Assembly: GCA_051009015.1 (NCBI GenBank)
Contig: JBPCWZ010000188.1
Location: forward strand, 1 to 9,746
Source: JAHRAH01 sp051009015
GTDB taxonomy: Bacteria; Pseudomonadota; Gammaproteobacteria; Tethybacterales; Persebacteraceae
Reading direction: 5' to 3'
Length of the DNA: 9,746 nucleotides
Translations under genes and position numbers: made by a program
The notes under the pieces: model-generated
Told to the model about the DNA's origin: nothing
Databases searched by the model: none
What the model saw: the letters and a program-made list of their open reading frames with translations, nothing else
In this document: positions 7,858 to 9,746 of the stretch, piece after piece
How the letters are laid out: every line of letters begins with the position of its first letter
Position numbering within the stretch: the stretch's first letter is position 1

Positions 7858-7877
7858 CTGCCGCCCTTACAGGGCTT
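7858..7877. repeat. 20-bp direct repeat, copy 1
   Basis: CTGCCGCCCTTACAGGGCTT occurs here and again, identical, at 7940-7959. The similarity continues loosely as GATTAAT here and TGATAAT there. Each copy has an internal GCCCTTACAGGGC hairpin (GCCCT/AGGGC). Confidence 0.85.
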
Positions 7878-7898
7878 GATTAATTGAACATGCCAATC

Positions 7899-7932
7899 CA
7901 CAGGGCGGCGCGCTTTCGCGCTTTGCCCTGTG
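7899..7932. repeat. Long GC-rich hairpin between the direct repeats
   Basis: CACAGGGC (7899-7906) pairs with GCCCTGTG (7925-7932), and GCGCG (7908-7912) pairs inside with CGCGC (7917-7921) across loop CTTT. No T-run follows, so it does not look like a standard terminator. With copy 2 of the direct repeat it forms a compound unit reminiscent of dispersed CCCTG..CTAT..GCCCTT.CAGGGC intergenic repeats that I recall from unrelated bacteria. Confidence 0.7.
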
Positions 7933-7939
7933 CTATAAC

Positions 7940-7959
7940 CTGCCGCCCTTACAGGGCTT
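7940..7959. repeat. 20-bp direct repeat, copy 2
   Basis: This copy is identical to 7858-7877 and starts 82 bp after copy 1. CCCTGT (7926-7931) can also pair with ACAGGG (7951-7956), giving a structure that competes with the 7899-7932 hairpin. Confidence 0.85.
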
Positions 7960-7967
7960 TGATAATG

Positions 7968-7984
7968 CCGCCGCTTCGCGGCGG
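7968..7984. repeat. CCGCCGC/GCGGCGG hairpin
   Basis: A perfect 7-bp GC stem with loop TTC (or 6 bp with loop CTTCG) lies immediately before the ATTCCCGC palindrome. It may be part of the same repeat cluster. Confidence 0.65.
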
Positions 7985-7988
7985 ATGG

Positions 7989-8008
7989 ATTCCCGCCTGC
8001 GCGGGAAT
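7989..8008. repeat. ATTCCCGC/GCGGGAAT palindrome near the tRNA
   Basis: A perfect 8-bp stem with loop CTGC exactly fits the 20-bp pattern ATTCCC-N8-GGGAAT. It is the partner of the palindrome at 3803-3825 on the other side of the restriction-modification operon. The flanking GGATTCCC...GGGAATGAC wording is that of widely dispersed bacterial palindromes. Confidence 0.8.
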
Positions 8009-8035
8009 GACAAAAATGGCGGGTTTTATTATAGA
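8007..8035 (+). promoter_or_regulatory. Candidate promoter of tRNA-Pro
   Basis: ATGACA (8007-8012, five of six matches to the -35 consensus) is followed after 17 nt by TATAGA (8030-8035). A transcript would start near 8042, a few bases before the tRNA. TATTAT at 8027-8032 is an alternative -10 but gives a 14-nt spacer. The -35 overlaps the right end of the palindrome. Confidence 0.45.
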
Positions 8036-8046
8036 ATTGGCTTTTG

Positions 8047-8120
8047 CGGGGTATAGCGCAGCTTGGTAGCGCGCCTGCTTCGGGAGCAGGAGGTCGTGAG
8101 TTCAAATCTCGCTACCCCGA
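8047..8120 (+). tRNA. tRNA-Pro (anticodon CGG)
   Basis: A full cloverleaf can be folded: acceptor CGGGGTA/TACCCCG (8047-8053, 8113-8119), D stem GCGC/GCGC (8056-8059, 8069-8072), anticodon stem CCTGC/GCAGG around loop TTCGGGA with anticodon CGG at 8081-8083, and T stem GTGAG/CTCGC with loop TTCAAAT. The C1-G72 pair and G after the anticodon (8084) are typical of bacterial tRNA-Pro. It reads CCG codons. The discriminator is A8120; the next bases are CCG, so CCA is not encoded. It stands alone, between the restriction-modification operon and the tail of recX. Confidence 0.96.
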
Positions 8121-8159
8121 CCGCGTTTCGGTTGGCGATTATCCGCTAACTGACAACCG

Positions 8160-8633
8160 TCAAATGTCGTCCGCCAAATGCCAATCGCCGCCTGTTGCGG
8201 CTTTTATGGTTTCTTCGTCAAAACCGCGGGCGGACAAAAAACGCGCCATTGATGCCAGCGTTTTGGCGTCTTTCGCCGGTTCGGGATATTTTTTGCCGAG
8301 TGCTTTTTTGGCGCGGGTTTGTTCGTCTTCTGCCAGTTCCGTCATTGCCACCGCCGCATCCGCTTCGCCAATGCCATAGCCCGATAGTGCTTCGGCTATT
8401 CGCGCCGCCGCCCATTGCCCGCCGTCTTTGTCTTTTCCGCGCACAACCATTCGGGCAAAACGCAAATCGCTCAACAAGCCGTCTTTTTGCAACTTCGCTA
8501 CCGCCGCCGATGCGACATCGGGCGAGTGATGACTTTGTAGTTTGGCGCACAACTGCGCCGCGCAATATTCGCGCTTTTTCAACATTTTGACCGCCCGCCG
8601 CAAAGCCGCCGCAATATCTTCCGCCGTCATCAT
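8160..8633 (-). CDS. recX: RecX, regulator of RecA
   Basis: RecX binds RecA filaments and usually restrains RecA activity in recombination and the SOS response. The 157 residues show the three-helix tandem repeats of the family: first AVKMLKKREYCAAQLCAKLQ (14-33), then AVAKLQKDGLLSDLRFARMV (44-63) followed by RGK, then QWAAARIAEALSGYGIGEAD (73-92), and the C-terminal ASMARFLSARGFDEETIKAA (127-146). The ATG at 8633 overlaps the stop of the upstream permease gene (TAATG); ATG 8630 directly follows and is equally readable, and a TTG at 8639 is less likely. No recA is in the window, although recX often follows recA, so here it is co-transcribed with a transporter. The assignment rests on pattern rather than any catalytic residue. 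Confidence 0.85.
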   Translation of the reverse strand: MMTAEDIAAALRRAVKMLKKREYCAAQLCAKLQSHHSPDVASAAVAKLQKDGLLSDLRFARMVVRGKDKDGGQWAAARIAEALSGYGIGEADAAVAMTELAEDEQTRAKKALGKKYPEPAKDAKTLASMARFLSARGFDEETIKAATGGDWHLADDI

Positions 8634-9436
8634 TACCAAAATAACAAACGACCGGCGGCGACAAGCAACAATGCGCCAAATACCTTTCGCAAAACCGACT
8701 CCGGCAATCTTGCCGTGGTTTTCGCCCCCGCCGCCGCAAAGATGACGCTAAACAGCGCAATGCCGAAAAAAGCCGGCGGATAAACAAAACCCCAACTGTC
8801 CGGCGGCAAACCCGGATGATGCCATCCGCCGCCGATATAACCCGCACAAGCGGCGGCAGTCAGCGGAAAGCCGACAAAAGCCGAAGTGCCAATGGCGCGA
8901 TGCATGGCAAAACGCCGCCGCGCCAAAAAAGGCACGGTCATAACGCCGCCCGCTATGCCAAGCACAGCCGACAATGCGCCGATAATGCCGCCGGTTGTGA
9001 TGCATAACGGCGCGGGCAAAACAGGCGGGCTTTGCGGCGGTTGTTGTTGCTGCTGCTTTTTGGCGCGCAGCATTGTTATGCCGACAAACAACAAAAACAC
9101 CGCCAGAAAACTTTGCAATGCCGCCGCCGGAATGCGCCATGCAAAAGCACCGACAACAACCGCCGCCGCCGCCGCGCCGATGGCAAGCATTATCCCGCTG
9201 CGCCAATGCACCGCGCCGCTTTTGGCATGGGTGATAAAACTCGCCGCCGTTGTCACAGTGGTAATCGCCAGGGCGGTTGCGATGGCGGCGTGGGTGGATA
9301 CTTCCGCCGCCATCTTTGTCGGCAGAAAAAATATCAGCAGCGGAGAGATTATCACCCCGCCGCCGATGCCGAGAAGTCCGGCAAAAAAGCCCGCCGCCGC
9401 GCCGGTCAGAGCATAGACAACGCCGTCAAAAAGCAT
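8633..9436 (-). CDS. TauE/SafE-family membrane permease
   Basis: This is an inner-membrane protein of the TauE/SafE (formerly DUF81) family. Members export or import sulfur-containing anions such as sulfite, sulfoacetate or taurine-derived products; the substrate here is unknown. The 267 residues contain about eight hydrophobic segments in two repeated halves. Each half opens with the family signature: GAAAGFFAGLLGIGGGVIIS (12-31) and GGIIGALSAVLGIAGGVMTV (149-168). The loop between the halves has a KKQQQQQPPQSPP stretch (126-138), an unusual low-complexity insert. I start at ATG 9436 (MLFDGVVYAL); the longer reading from TTG 9460 adds eight polar residues and overlaps a hairpin. Only a weak AAAGG lies about 12 nt before the ATG. 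The stop overlaps the recX ATG, so the two genes should be one transcript. Confidence 0.88.
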   Translation of the reverse strand: MLFDGVVYALTGAAAGFFAGLLGIGGGVIISPLLIFFLPTKMAAEVSTHAAIATALAITTVTTAASFITHAKSGAVHWRSGIMLAIGAAAAAVVVGAFAWRIPAAALQSFLAVFLLFVGITMLRAKKQQQQQPPQSPPVLPAPLCITTGGIIGALSAVLGIAGGVMTVPFLARRRFAMHRAIGTSAFVGFPLTAAACAGYIGGGWHHPGLPPDSWGFVYPPAFFGIALFSVIFAAAGAKTTARLPESVLRKVFGALLLVAAGRLLFW

Positions 9437-9452
9437 TGTTAATCTTTGCCTT

Positions 9453-9475
9453 TGCGGCAAATGTCAGTTGCCGCA
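9453..9475. promoter_or_regulatory. Hairpin just upstream of the permease start
   Basis: TGCGGCAA (9453-9460) and TTGCCGCA (9468-9475) form a perfect 8-bp inverted repeat with a 7-nt spacer, 16 nt upstream of ATG 9436. It could be a leader stem or an operator. The half-site is partly repeated directly after it as TTGCCGCG (9477-9484). Confidence 0.5.
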
Positions 9476-9623
9476 TTGCCGCGATTTGGTATGTTGTTTT
9501 GAGATTTGCAAAGGTTATTTCGGGCTTTTTGCGCCTTATTTTCCCTTTCCGTCCGTTAGTTTAGCAAAAAACAAGGTAAATCGTCAAACCCGGGCGAGTT
9601 CGTCCAATCCCGCCCTTCTCGTC

Positions 9624-9645
9624 ATTCCCTGCAAAAGCGGAGAAT
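9624..9645. repeat. Degenerate copy of the ATTCCC palindrome
   Basis: ATTCCCTGC and GCGGAGAAT pair with one mismatch and one T-G pair around loop AAAA. The preceding GTC (GTCATTCCC) matches the context of the copy at 3801, so this looks like a decayed third member of the family. Confidence 0.6.
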
Positions 9646-9718
9646 TTTGGCAAACCCGGCAATTTGGGCGAATCTTATGGTATCATTTTATCGTGTTGCG
9701 AAAGGCGCAATACCTCAC

Positions 9719-9724
9719 AAGGAG
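9719..9724 (+). promoter_or_regulatory. Ribosome binding site of the right-edge gene
   Basis: AAGGAG lies 6 nt before ATG 9731, an ideal Shine-Dalgarno and spacing. Confidence 0.7.
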
Positions 9725-9730
9725 AAGACA

Positions 9731-9746
9731 ATGACCGAACCGGAAC
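9731..9746 (+). CDS. Start of an unidentified gene (3' partial)
   Basis: ATG followed by ACC GAA CCG GAA (M-T-E-P-E) runs off the right edge. The strong ribosome binding site makes a real start likely. Five residues are too few to name the product. It is divergent from the permease-recX pair. Confidence 0.6.

Larger units (their letters stand above)
9437..9730. other. Divergent intergenic region
   Basis: This stretch separates the minus-strand permease gene from a + strand gene at the right edge. It holds the hairpin at 9453-9475, a decayed palindrome at 9624-9645, and a 9-bp direct repeat CAAACCCGG (9585-9593 and 9651-9659). A weak candidate -10 for the right-hand gene is TATCAT (9681-9686), with no good -35. 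I see no credible ORF or RNA gene in it. Confidence 0.5.

Noticed and set aside
7127..7879. + strand open frame opposite mod (250 codons)
   Set aside because: It is antisense to conserved Mod motifs and runs through the promoter and repeat region.
7858..7959. Possible CRISPR array
   Set aside because: Only two repeat copies with a single 62-bp gap filled by a hairpin, and no cas genes in the window.
8047..8120. tRNA-Pro as an integration site for the restriction-modification genes
   Set aside because: The operon lies upstream of the tRNA 5' end, no integrase is present, and I found no copy of the tRNA 3' end near 3776-3840.
8117..8135. Hairpin CCGACC/GGTTGG at the tRNA end as a terminator
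   Set aside because: It overlaps the tRNA acceptor stem, has a wobble pair and lacks a T-run.

Overview
The window looks like chromosomal DNA of a proteobacterium, probably of the gamma/beta side. The RlpA has the pre-domain block (DDGPPDN, then DAVPR and NRPYTALGK) that I associate with gamma- and betaproteobacterial RlpA, and metX-metW adjacency is a proteobacterial arrangement. The species is not recognisable. Genes are tightly packed and mostly GC-rich.

Left block (1-3775, + strand): a tightly coupled run of rodA (5' end outside the window), rlpA, metX and metW. The junctions are TAATG, TAATG and ATGA, so the four genes are almost certainly one transcript. The first two serve cell-wall elongation and peptidoglycan trimming. 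The last two serve methionine synthesis (homoserine acylation plus its partner MetW).

Middle block (3776-8046): a type III restriction-modification operon on the minus strand, mod then res, with a 9-nt gap. It is convergent with metW. It is more lysine-rich than its neighbours and has its own promoter-like TATAAT. I place the mod start at a GTG (7735) behind a strong Shine-Dalgarno, downstream of the ATG an automatic caller would probably choose. The operon is bracketed by two short palindromes of the same ATTCCCGC/GCGGGAAT type (3803-3825 and 7989-8008). On the promoter side there is also a cluster of other repeats: a 20-bp direct repeat and two GC-rich hairpins. This is the accessory part of the window.

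Right block (8047-9746): a tRNA-Pro(CGG) gene on the + strand, then a minus-strand pair of a TauE/SafE-type membrane permease and recX, again joined by TAATG. A divergent intergenic region of about 290 bp follows, holding a hairpin and a decayed third copy of the palindrome. The first codons of a + strand gene with a good ribosome binding site lie at the right edge.

All full genes fit known families. The best candidates for new observations are the repeat-bracketed restriction-modification insertion, the likely misannotated mod start, and the palindrome that appears to supply part of the tRNA promoter. I did not find a convincing wholly new system.
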